NCBI GenBank assembly: GCA_014529385.2
Contig: CM043954.1
Span: 6,885,806 to 6,949,805 of the forward strand
Length of the DNA stretch: 64,000 bases
Direction of reading: 5' to 3'
Origin: Adiantum capillus-veneris
Taxonomy: Eukaryota > Streptophyta > Polypodiopsida > Polypodiales > Pteridaceae
The notes beneath the pieces are model-generated. The model had not been told where the DNA came from and searched no databases. It saw nothing but the letters and a program-made list of their open reading frames with translations. Shown here in pieces: positions 30,101 to 38,965 of the stretch. The stretch's first letter is position 1. Each line of letters begins with the position of its first letter. The translations under genes were made by a program, and so were the position numbers.

Positions 30101-30195
30101 CTTTGGTTTACACTTCCCTCGGTTGATATGACACTTGCTAGTTCCCCTTGTTTTGGTTGATTATTCCGGAGATTCCTGCCCGATCTCAAATTCAT
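27133..30195 (-). CDS. OTA-2 Gag (about 1020 residues)
   Basis: I chose ATG 30195 (MNLRSGRNLRNN); an open frame extends 13 codons upstream with only a TTG. The N-terminal 300 residues contain several Y/x-D-x-x-G-x-x-Y-like segments (DGMDRYC, DDEGTMYL, YDKYGRQYS). The retrotransposon gag core lies at about 400-555 (GDPYAHVSLFKQ ... LTWFQPM ... FKQYIERC). A Pro-rich stretch covers about 650-760. Two zinc knuckles with spacing C-x2-C-x3-H-x4-C lie near 798 and 820 (CYKCGGDH, CTKCGVTH), a spacing common in Athila/Tat gags. The C-terminus is basic and Glu/Lys-rich. Gag forms the particle and packages RNA. Its 1020 residues make it long for the family. Confidence 0.9.
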   Translation of the reverse strand: MNLRSGRNLRNNQPKQGELASVISTEGSVNQSWVQPLEPIFEGSVSDTSSERSYELFTENLEHSNRNNIENMAAGSSNPSATMKLLFIKYQYDNEQGAKIYKDGMDRYCVKIEGRPSEFKDLVPVSYSGDRYLDDEGTMYLVVLNPNIVDKWGLMGTKAKIDEELEEKAPIMNFPNARLRRENETIRINTDNIYVGLYKYNNGEQDLYYRCEEPYTGELTDQKRLYVFTYTEGSEVKIAAYDKYGRQYSTMGKKELEGYTYFGGPLHQYYVTSSSHRPAPTNGVQNSMTTGGQRTQVADSFSQPWDSKLGPMGSLHSRESMETNRGSAVPIPTYTTPGPRFEAEPSHLPPSSRFRAGEPTRVTHEVHDARESFSRDTGAMRLVADHRRMRPSQVAKCMPKKYGGSGDPYAHVSLFKQVLRAEQITDFHTQYEGFGLTLEGTALTWFQPMNIGGFHDIDHLLREFAEEFSKRGIKHNTVSQIYAFKQREHEKVKEASLRFKQYIERCPVHERPQDDRLSVLFIEGLRNDTLKKDLHLKACTSFEQVTREALYLVDNCTVYGEVSADTDFSSSSSSSIASETTTKKNVQTTTMPNVEQMIEDALKRMAPYQKPLPKTLKWCAIEQKWTNHPTEECYYNKGYVRERQYAPPAQLAPPQVHPVPRYPTGNVPGPMGIERPQPVLGQQPPLPGARPVGIRYAPTLENQEEQALVPVQAYYEESGAHMSPTVYYPPEEPKQPEPWGMMGNVGIPTITSASDEERYNMDARTLMFIAHGGLTGQRPSYPQRTNQAGPRPALGPCYKCGGDHLMNVCPHTEIIRINAYCTKCGVTHFIADCAKNPNKVQKTTLNMLETIPTSSGSENETLIPTQVVTRAQAKKTTRELENGKLATDVVSQGPRSQKNTWKARKARMKLRKEREDAILAEELKQTKARLEKLESQNGKREMSPERTKQKSIKETTSLSSGGSVLVDKVHEPLDALMRAYEARLRNNQTQEQRWMTYPNAELEKQRLEMCQRMIETAQPY

Positions 30196-30362
30196 CAATT
30201 CCCCTAAAGGACTGTAACTTTTCCGTCTCGGCAATTTGTTTTCCCAGGTTTTTGTGGTCAGAATTGATCCAAGCTGACTGATACTTGGTCAATTGTTTAA
30301 TCTTGTCAGTCGGACAACTTCTGTTTCATCAAGTGAGAATTTTGTTGCAGTTATGTTGAAAA

Positions 30363-31085
30363 AGACATTATACGCGTATGATGTCTTTTTTCACAGATTT
30401 TGACTATTTTGGTTATGCTCACTCTCAGTGGCCCCTTTATGCTATGTTCACTCACAAAATTCAGTTTGAACTCTGTTTGAGCAAGTTATGGCTAGTTCAG
30501 GCTTTTCTTGGCAATTTTTTGCTTTTGACTTGTTTTTTGGGTCAATTGTGATCCAAATGGGATGAAACTTGAAATATAACCTCTAGATAGCTATTACAAT
30601 GGATCTGTGTTGGCAAAGTATCAAAATATGTCCAAAATTAGGTAAAAGACATCATACGCGTATGATGTCTTTTTCATCAATTTGGGTCCAAACTTGATAT
30701 TTATGCTTCCAACAGTGTTTGTAACAATCTTGTCAGGTCAGATTTCAAAAATAAGCAGTGGAAGTGCCAAAAGACATTATACGCGTATGATGTCTTTTGT
30801 CCCAGATTTTGACTATTTTTGGTTTTAAGCCTTCTCCAATGTTTATAATTGAGTTTCAAGTGTTTTTGTCAGGTTTGAATGTAAAAACAAGATGTGAATC
30901 CAAAATTTCCTATTCTTTGCGTTTCTTGGACTCCGACTTGTCTTTTTTTGGGTTTCTTTGAGTGTTAATTCTCTTGTTTTAAGTTGATCTTAGGGTGAAA
31001 CCCCCCTTCTAAACACTCTGGCAATGTCAAATTTTCAATTTTAGTCTCTGTTTAGGTCCCAAGACATCATACGCGTATGATGTCT
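30363..31085. repeat. Palindrome array 1 in the OTA-2 5' leader: four copies
   Basis: Copies at 30363-30386, 30647-30670, 30772-30795 and 31062-31085. Those at 30363 and 30772 carry one C-to-T change in the left arm (CATTA for CATCA); the other two are perfect. Start spacing is 284, 125 and 290 bases, close to 283, 135 and 284 of the first four copies of array 2. Confidence 0.95.
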
Positions 31086-31604
31086 AAAGTTGCAGATTTC
31101 CAGTTTTTCAGCACAGAACTCTTCCAATAGCTCCTTTAAGTGCTCAGCAACAATCAGTTACACAGAAAATTTTTCTGAACTTTGCTTATTGCATATTTCA
31201 CTACCAAAGAGACTTTTTCAGTGATCTAACATGCAATCAAACACATCAAGCAAATAGAACACCAATTGATAGCTCTAGATCAGGATCAAATCAGGCCCTA
31301 CCTAAGCTACTTCTAATCATAAAATGGATTTTTTGCAATTGAAAATATAAAGAGATTTACTACCACACAAGGAGTAGCAAATGCTTTTTATGTCAACAAC
31401 CACTTAAACACCATCAAAACAATCTAATCTAAGCTAAACTAAAAATACTGTCAACACGGAAGACCCAGGAATACCCCACTTCCTAGTATCTCTCGAGACC
31501 TTCGGAGTCCACCACTCCTAGATCTTTTCTAACTAAAGTATACAAAGTAGTTTATACGACTCACCTCGTAGGATTAGTCTAAGGTCACCTACTTAGGGCT
31601 CTCG
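31086..31604 (-). other. OTA-2 proximal leader
   Basis: About 520 bases between the primer site and the first palindrome. Non-coding, with no repeats I could identify. Confidence 0.6.
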
Positions 31605-31622
31605 TCCCCGGCAGCGGCGCCA
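31605..31622 (-). promoter_or_regulatory. OTA-2 primer-binding site (tRNA-Asp type)
   Basis: Minus strand TGGCGCCGCTGCCGGGGA, two bases inside the LTR. One mismatch to the tRNA-Asp complement as I recall it. Confidence 0.9.
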
Positions 31623-31624
31623 AA

Positions 31625-32559
31625 TGTTAAGGCGGTTACGCCGCTAGCGGAAGCTAAATAGCGAGAACTCAACCAACAACAGAATTTGTCAGACGAGGAC
31701 GGAGCTTGACCCGCAGGCGCATGGAAACAACTAGGTGGGTGTCAAATCACCTACTCGACCTTCTAATGACAATCACTACTAAGGAAATTAAATCTAAGTT
31801 CTAAAATACGCAAGTGACTGAAATCCGTACTACGAACGAATGCTATACGAAACAGGATCTAGAATCATCGAATCGATCTCAAACTCAAGGGGAAGTCTAT
31901 GCACTAGGTAAGAACAACACCCTAAAGACTTGAACTGCAAAATCAACCTATAACCACTCCGTGCGATAAACACGTATGAAGACAGGCCGAAAAATACAGG
32001 TGACCGAAACTTGACCCCGATGGTACTAATGTGTAGCTCTACTCGTTGTGGTTCTATAGATATGTTGCACACTCTATTCCGACACACGAGTTGGAAGAAA
32101 ACTCACACCGAAGCTCGTAGGAACTTACCACACGTAGAAGCCGATAGCGCGCACTCTTGGTATCTGTGCGTAGCTCTCACCGTTGCTAACACAATGGCGG
32201 TGTCGCTTCTCCAATGGCAGCCCCGTAGCTCGCGTAGCAAGGAGATAAGACTCTCTCTCTCTCTCTCTCTCAGACACAGTCACGACGCTCAAAAACTCAC
32301 TTTGATTAATAATTGAATCCTCCTTAGGTTACAAAACTTTGGCTTATATACCTCAGCCTTGGAGGTGAGAACATCTCTAATTATTTACATCAGCAGGTGA
32401 AATTAAGTCGGGATTACAGGCTGGAAACTCAATTGAGTCCCGTTACTTAATGAATGGCTCAAATCAAAATTAATGTCGGAAAGACATTTATTACAATCAA
32501 TGGTTACAAAATGATGGGTGTGAGCAAAAATGCGGGTGTGATCCTCTGCTTGCTCAACA
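31625..32559 (-). repeat. OTA-2 5' LTR (right copy)
   Basis: 935 bp and nearly identical to 13633-14569. Differences seen are at 31901 (G for A), 31967, 31973-31974, 32064 and 32178, all transitions, plus one CT unit at 32251-32271. On the sense strand this LTR holds the promoter. Confidence 0.95.
32341..32352 (-). promoter_or_regulatory. OTA-2 LTR TATA-like box
   Basis: The minus strand reads GGTATATAAGCC. Transcription would start about 30 bases to the left, and a GA/CT repeat lies about 70 bases downstream. Inferred from sequence only. Confidence 0.6.
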
Positions 32560-32973
32560 CCAATCAATGAGATGGCTTATTAGTTAAAGTTGCCCAACCA
32601 TTGGCTCATGCAATGTTTTCCATGAGAGCCTACATAAGCCTTACAAAGGAGCGCCACCAAAAGAAGCAATGGTTCCAGACCCTCCAAAAAATAAAGATCA
32701 AGAAGAAGTACTTCAATCTGAGTCCATCCTATGACATGAAGACAAGGTATTAAGAAACGGTAAGATTATATGATGATATCTTATTAAGTTTAAGAATTAT
32801 CCTTTTAAAGATGCTAGATGGATGCAAGGAACCTAGCTTAAGTATAATATGAACCTTGTCAATGCTTACAATAATAATATGAACCTTATCAATGCTTACA
32901 ATAATATAGAACCTTGTCAATGTTTAAGGATAATATGAACCTTGTCAATGCTTACAATAATGCCTTAGAGTAA
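32560..32973 (+). pseudogene. Chr-1 integrase C-terminus and chromodomain remnant
   Basis: Continues Chr-1 past the OTA-2 insertion. It carries the conserved HPSHVS-like end of the integrase module and a chromodomain-type segment (HEDKV ... LIKFKNYPFKDARW) near 32725-32825, with several in-frame stops. Chromodomains guide chromovirus integrase to modified histones. This copy is dead. Confidence 0.75.
32851..32960 (+). repeat. Four tandem copies of a chromodomain-tail segment (28-30 bp)
   Basis: GAACCTTGTCAATGCTTACAA-type units start near 32851, 32881, 32909 and 32938. The Chr-2 and Chr-3 copies have a single unit (42091 and 45543 regions). Confidence 0.8.
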
Positions 32974-33315
32974 GCATTTTAAATGAACAATGTTTTTGTC
33001 TTATAGACTAGCTCTCTTTTTATTGTGCACAAATTTAAATAGTATGCATGCTTAGGATCATGTTTGTGGTGACGACGTCTCCCAAACACTAAGTAGAACT
33101 TGTCACTCTACTTTGGAAGTATGATATGGACTAAAGAGCAGACATGCTTGCAGCAGCTAGGTCTACCGAGCACCAAATGGATTAGTCATCTATTCTAGAA
33201 TGATGTCGTAGGGTAAAAAGGGATCATCTACCCGCTAAGAAACATGGACTAATGACTATGCTTTATTTGCTCTACCTCATACTCAAGGATGACCGTGATT
33301 TCAAGAGAGAGGTAA
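32974..33315 (+). other. Chr-1 3' untranslated region
   Basis: Same block as 5813-6068 and 42130-42489, ending in the purine tract CAAGAGAGAGGT. Confidence 0.7.
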
Positions 33316-33910
33316 TGCCATCAACATTTAATATCTAACTTTACCAAATGATTTTCTCATATTAAATTGATCATTTAATATTGGAATATGAAAGGGGAAC
33401 AAGAGTTAGGATATAGATATGTGCTTCTAGACCTATTTCAGCAGGGGACCAAAAGGAGAGATGGTTGCATCTCAATAGGGTTCCAAAAGAAGATGGTCTA
33501 CCAAAGAGCAATGTGTAATAAGTGCTTCTAGACTTATTTCATCAGGGGAACAGGAGGAGAGATGGTTACATTTGAATAGGGGTCCAAAAGGAGATAGTCT
33601 ATCAAAGAGTGACGTGCATCTAACAAAGGTTAAATACCTTAGGGTTCGCTTCATTAAAGACTTCCAAAGATTAGTGTTAAAGTCCTTAGACCTTAGGCAA
33701 GTTAGCGCTGTGCTTGAGGTCGGAGCCAGGCCAAGCTTGAGGTGCTTGTCGTGCTTGCTGACTAAGGTGCTTGTCATGCTTTATGAGTAAGGTGCTTGAG
33801 GTGCTCGTCATGCTTTCTGACTAAGGTGCTTGATGAGTAATGTGCTTGAGAAGCTTCCCATGCATGGAGGGTAAGGTGCTTGAGTCAAAAAGAGATCCTA
33901 CAAAGGAGGG
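33316..33910 (+). repeat. Chr-1 3' LTR, truncated
   Basis: Starts TGCCATCAACAT. It is cut after about 595 bases at CAAAGGAGGG, where OTA-3 sequence begins; the missing part includes the hairpin and the LTR end. Confidence 0.75.
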
Positions 33911-36900
33911 TCGAACTATAAGAAGACGTCAAAACCGAGAGTTAGCACAACAACAAAAGGAGGCAGAACTAAAAGAAAGGTCTCCGTCAGGACAAGAGCC
34001 TGCTGACTTACATACGGCTCCTGAACATTTTAAATCTTATACCACGGGGGAGCGAAAGGTTGTGTATGCCAAGGCCCAACGAATACCTACGAATGGAAGC
34101 AGTGGAGTCTATGATGGTACAACGGTAGTTAAAGAGATAGAATTAGCAGAACCAGGTGAGGAGTCTAAATCAGTCTTTATTGCTCAAGACCTTACCGAAA
34201 CTGAAGAGGCTATACTTAAGGAGCTCCTCAAGGAATACAAGGATATCTTTGCTTGGACATATCATGACATGAAGGGCGTTCCACCTTCTGTGGTGCAACA
34301 TACAATTCCCATGATCAACACTGCTAAACCCGTCCAACAACGACCCTATCCAATGAATCCTAAGTATGCCAAAATTGTACAAGAGGAGATTGAAAAACTT
34401 ATCCAATGTGGATTCATATACCCTATTGAGCACTCAGAATGGGTTTCTCCAATAGTCATTGTGGCAAAAAAGAATGGTAAACTAAGAGTGTGCGTGGACC
34501 TCAAGAAAGTTAATGCAGCTACTAGGAGAGATCATTATCCCTTGCCATATTCAGAACATGTGCTTGAAAGAGTTGCAGGCAAGGAAGCTTATAGCTTTTT
34601 GGATGGGTACTCTGGTTACAATCAAATCACAATTGCATTAGAGGACCAAGTTAAAGCTTTTATCACAGAGTTTGGAGTGTTTGCATTTCGTGTTATGGCT
34701 TTTGGCTTAACAAATGCCCCTACTACATTCCAACGATTAATAAACACTGCGTTTAAAGAATTTCTAAGGGAGTTTTGTGAAGCTTTCCTAGATGAACTTT
34801 GTGTTTATTCTTCTTGGGAGAAGCATTTGTTATATCTACGAAAAATATTTGAAAGGTGCAGATTTTATCGCATCTCATTGAACCCTTTCAAATGCCAATT
34901 TTGGGTTAAGCATGGAGTCATTCTAGAGCATATAGTGTCCAAGAACGGGATATCCACAGATGAGAGTAAGATTAAAGCCATTGCCGATTTGCCACCACTT
35001 ACGAACTATAAAGGAGTTCAAAGATTTATGGGCCATGTTGGTTATTATCGAAGATTTATTTTAAACTTTGCCGAGATAGCGCGTCCATTGTACAAGCTTC
35101 TTATTGAGTTTCACTGGACGGAAGAATGTCATCAATCTTATGAGTTATTAAAGAAGGCCCTAACAAGTGCTCCAATCCTGCGAACACCTGATTGGAATGT
35201 ACCTTTTCATGTGCATATTGATGCATCAAATTTTGCTATTGGGTGTGTTCTAACTCAACCAGGAGAACATAAATTGGACTACCCTATTAGCTTTGCAAGT
35301 CGCCAATTAAATGATGCCGAGATGAACTACACTACTACAGAGCGCGAAGGTCTAGCTATGATTTACGTAGTAAAGAAATTTTGCTATTACCTTCTTGCTA
35401 CCAAGTTTGTGTTTTATGTTGATCATCAAGCATTGCTATATTTGGTAAACAAGCCATGTTCCACAGGTCTAATTACACGATGGTTGTTAATTCTTCTTGA
35501 GTTTGACTTCACCGTTGTTGTGAGGCCTGGGAGGAAACATGTCATGGCGGATCATTTATCTCATATCCCTAATGGCGAAGCTCCTACGGGGGTTGATGAT
35601 GAATTGCCTGATACTCCTTTGTTCATTGTTGAGACAATGCCTGAATGGAGTGAAAAGATTGTTAACTTCTTAGTTAATGGTTTTCCACCCAAAGAACTGC
35701 GAAAAGATATAGCTCGAAAATTAATCAAGGACTGCGAACCCTATTGCTTACTGGCTGGAAATCTCTATAAAAGAGTAAAAGATGATGTTCTTAGACGCTG
35801 TGCCCGTGAGGATGAGTATTTATATATTCTACAAGAGGCACACATGGGCGTAGCTGGTGGTCACTTTTCAGGAAACTTGACTGCCCGAAAGATCTTACAG
35901 TCAGGCTATTGGTGGTCCACTTTGTTTAAGGATGCATCACTTTTTGCAAAGGGATGTGATGAATGCCAACGCTTCAAGAAGCCACAAAGAAGTGATAGGA
36001 TGCCTCTACATCCCATCAAGGTAACCCAACCATTTGAAAAGTGGGGCTTAGACTTTGTAGGACTGATTAGTCCGGCTGCACGTAACACGCAATCACGATA
36101 TATCATTGTGGCTACCGACTATGTAACCAAATGGACTGAAGCAAAAGCAACATGGAAGGTGGATGCAAAAACAACAGCTAAGTTCCTCTTTGAGAACATT
36201 ATCACACGTTTTGGATGCCCCTTTGCACTTGTGAGTGACAATGGAACTCATTTTATAAATGAAGTAATAAAAGACCTCACACCAAACTTCATGATATCTC
36301 ACCACAAGTCTACACCCTATTATCCCCAAGCAAATGGCCAAGCTGAGAGTACCAACAAAACTCTCATCTCCATTTTGACAAAGACAGTTGAGGCTCATCG
36401 CACTGATTGGGACCTAAAGCTTACATCAACTTTATGGGCTTATCGTACTGCGTATAAAGTTTCTATTAATTGCACACCGTTTAAGATGGTGTATGGCCAA
36501 GAAGCAGTTATGCCATGGGAGTTTGTAATTCCTAGTCTTCAAATAGCTTCTCAAGAAGGTTGGGATGGTAACCCCTTAGTGGAGCGATTATATATCCTGG
36601 AAAGGCTAGATGAAGAGAGGCAATTAGCTGTGCGAAATTCTCTAGTGGAGAAGGATAGGAGAAAGCAGTGGTTTGATAGCCATTTAAAGGATAAAGACAT
36701 CAAGGTTGGTGATAAAGTTCTTATGTATGGGGTACGTAATGAAAAGAAGAAATTGAAATACGCTGGTAAGGGACCATATCGAGTGTGTGAAATTACCCCG
36801 CAAGGTACCATTCGTGTGGAGACTCTAGATGGAGTTGAAACCATTGGATTCCTTAATGGGAGTAAATTCAAAAGATATTATGATCCTCTAAGCCAGGAAG

Positions 36901-37310
36901 ACTTGCAAGCCATCCATCAAAAGAAGGCTGCAAAGGAACAAGCAGAGCTTAAAAAAATCCAAGCAAGAGTTGAGGCTCGAGAACGACAACAACGTCTTAG
37001 ACGCCAACGAGAGGCTAATCTAGGAATCACGCAAGCATTTTTCGAGGACACAGATGACGAGTTATTAGAATCTGAGCCACCCCTACGATACCCAATTGAG
37101 CTAAATAGCCCCTATGGGAAAGTACTATACAATGCCTTATTAGATACGGGAGCTAAACACAATTTGTTATCCTATGGAGTTTGGTGTCAATTAGGGAAAC
37201 CGACCCTATCCCCGAGTACGATGCAAGTCAAGGGCATTAATAAAAAGAAAACTGCTATTCTTGGAGTCCTTCAGACCCCTATTGTCTATGACAATGGAAG
37301 CATAGTGTAG
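33911..37310 (+). pseudogene. OTA-3 pol: RT, RNase H, integrase and start of the second protease-like domain
   Basis: An uninterrupted frame of about 1130 residues; the open frame reaches back to 33840, inside the fused LTR. RT motifs SFLDGYSGYNQI and FGLTNAPTTFQRL are present, but the catalytic pair near 34790 reads L-D-E in place of Y-M-D-D, so polymerase activity is doubtful. RNase H (HIDASNFAIG, TTTEREGLA, YVDHQALL) and integrase look intact: zinc H-x6-H and C-x2-C (CDECQ), Asp in GLDFVG, Asp in VSDNGTH, Glu in NGQAES. A second retropepsin-like domain starts at LLDTGAKHN (about 37135). The frame stops at TAG 37308-37310. The zinc module is single here, unlike OTA-2. Confidence 0.85.
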
Positions 37311-37754
37311 AGGTTTCTAGTCATGCCCGCGGGAGCTATGGAAGGCAACGTAAACCTGGGACGCACGTGGATGTTGGCAACCAAATGCACTATTGATTGG
37401 GATACTGGTAGTGTCACGACGCGACCACCGACTCTTACCCCTATCATTCAAGCAAAGTCACCTATGTTGCAAACTCTAGCAAAGTTGAAGGATAGCCAAC
37501 ATTCACAAGCCAAGGTGGTTAACTCGTCTTTGCCGGCTACCCATGAACCTAGCACTTCAACACTTGTAGTTGCAGCAAGCAGTAATATTGCAAGTACTCA
37601 ACCTGCACGACCTAAGAGTACATATCAATGGGTCCCCCCAAGGCCTTACTTCCAACTACCTCAACCTCCCATCCATTTCAAGAAAAAATTTCCTTGGAGA
37701 ACCAGAGCGCGCTCTAGAGATTCCAAGACCAAATCACGATGCATTCCAAAATGA
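37311..37754 (+). pseudogene. OTA-3 pol continuation after the stop codon
   Basis: Same frame as the preceding ORF. It completes the protease-like domain with NLGRTWM and TIDWDTGSV near 37352-37412, matching the LLLGQPW...MIDW segment of OTA-2. A Pro/Ser/Lys-rich tail with YQWVPPRP follows, resembling the W-motif tail of OTA-2. Only one TAG separates the two halves. Confidence 0.75.
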
Positions 37755-38294
37755 CTATTAGAAGCCCAAGCTACTAAGATGGAAATGAGCAAATTTGTGG
37801 TACCAAAACGTAAAAGTGTCCTTCCCCAATCGACAAAAACCCATATGAGTCAACAAGTGTAACGCTAAAGCCAATGGCATACGTGGGAAGGAAAGATCAC
37901 ATAATGCTACACACCTAGTTAGTGCTAAGTTTGGGCTCCAAGGCAAAACCAATTTATTCCACCTAGCTCAGGAAGGGGGGAGTTCCCTGAAGCTTCTATC
38001 TCCTCATGTAATTCATCCATAGAGGTAAAAGCTTCTACACAGCCTCCATCTATAGTAGTGGACCTCCATGAAGCTACAAAAGAATCCACACCTCCCAGTG
38101 TTCAAGAATCACTTGATGAACCACTTCAAGTTCGATCCTGGGAGAGTACCTTACCACCCTTGCAACTTGACGAGGCACCTAGGGTAATAGAAAACTACCG
38201 GCAAAAATCCTCACCTATTACCAACTGGAACAATTGGTTTCAAAGGGTGACGACATCATTTCAAACGATATGATCTACCCAAGGAAGGGGGGAG
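37755..38294 (+). other. OTA-3 3' region with duplicated polypurine tract
   Basis: No intact gene; short open frames only (for example 38058-38273). The sequence GGAAGGGGGGAG occurs at 37971-37982 and again at 38283-38294, the second directly before a TG that may open the LTR. Confidence 0.6.
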
Positions 38295-38476
38295 TGTTTG
38301 TGGACATCCATTATTCACTTGCTTCCCTCTCAACCTTTTTCCCTGACCTCTTAATCTCCAATCTTAGGGAATGTATATATAAATCCTTATACTCACAAAA
38401 ACATAAAAACAAATTATGCACAAGAACACGACCCTTGTAATATTTTCACTCTAACCATCATCTATTTGCGTATACA
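38295..38476 (+). repeat. Candidate short 3' LTR of OTA-3
   Basis: Begins TGTTTGTGG after the polypurine tract and may end TATACA near 38476. It contains a TATA-like TGTATATATAAATCC near 38370. No second copy exists in the window, so the end is a guess; the true LTR could be longer. Confidence 0.35.
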
Positions 38477-38479
38477 GAT

Positions 38480-38902
38480 ATGGCTAGTACGCTAGAGTCA
38501 TCCACTCCTGCCTTGGGTGAGAGGTACCCTCGTTACTTTTCACAAATATTTCACATGGTCTTTCCAATGCTTGCATGTGAATGGGATTTGATAGGTACGC
38601 TAGCATGTGAGAGGAATTTTGAGGAGTTAGAATGGCTGATACGTCTTTTGACCACGTCTGATCCATACTTAGTAGAGAGCGTTTCTCCCATTGCACAAGC
38701 CTACCCTTTTGACCAAGATGACTATAGGCATCTAGTGACCTTCTTAGTAAACATGGGCACCTATGATGAAGAAGAAAATTTACAGGACTACACCGATGGC
38801 ACATATGGTCTCATGGATGATGACTTTGTTTATCTCAACGACGAGGATAGGGGTTTAGCCTTAGGGTTTCCCCCCAACCTCTACAATATCCTATTCCCTT
38901 GA
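38480..38902 (+). CDS. Unrecognised ORF, 140 residues
   Basis: ATG 38480 to a stop at 38902. The protein is acidic, with many Leu/Tyr/Asp residues and an acidic C-terminal part; no motif, signal peptide or membrane segment is evident. It lies between the candidate OTA-3 LTR and the Chr-2 pol fragment. It may be part of a longer OTA-3 LTR, a piece of a third element's 5' gene, or a chance ORF. Confidence 0.35.
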   Translation: MASTLESSTPALGERYPRYFSQIFHMVFPMLACEWDLIGTLACERNFEELEWLIRLLTTSDPYLVESVSPIAQAYPFDQDDYRHLVTFLVNMGTYDEEENLQDYTDGTYGLMDDDFVYLNDEDRGLALGFPPNLYNILFP

Positions 38903-38965
38903 CTCTCTAGGGGGAGTGCAAATAATTAGGTTAGGGTTCCTTATGTTTTTTGTTGTGTTCAATAA

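Larger units (their letters stand above)
13633..32559 (-). mobile_element. OTA-2: complete young Ogre/Tat/Athila-like Ty3/Gypsy retrotransposon with an extra 3' ORF
   Basis: Both LTRs are present (937 and 935 bp) with TG...CA ends. A tRNA-Asp primer site lies inside the right LTR and a GGAGGGGGGGAG polypurine tract inside the left one, which fixes minus orientation. By eye the LTRs differ by about six transitions and one CT unit, so insertion was recent. It interrupts Chr-1 between ...CTTAAGCCAA and CCAATCAATGAG, leaving CCAA on both sides (4 of 5 bases of a likely 5-bp target duplication). All catalytic residues of RT, RNase H and integrase that I looked for are present, but the pol region is spread over several frames. 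Confidence 0.95.
33911..38476 (+). mobile_element. OTA-3: 5'-truncated Ogre/Tat/Athila-like element
   Basis: Starts inside the pol linker; the 5' LTR, gag and first protease are missing. Coding runs from RT to the post-integrase protease-like domain, followed by two copies of a polypurine tract and a candidate 3' LTR. It is related to OTA-2 in domain order but strongly diverged in sequence. Confidence 0.8.

Noticed and set aside
18043-31085. Palindromes as terminal inverted repeats of small DNA transposons
   Set aside because: The arrays are colinear in two leader blocks of the same element, with no target-site duplications visible around individual copies.
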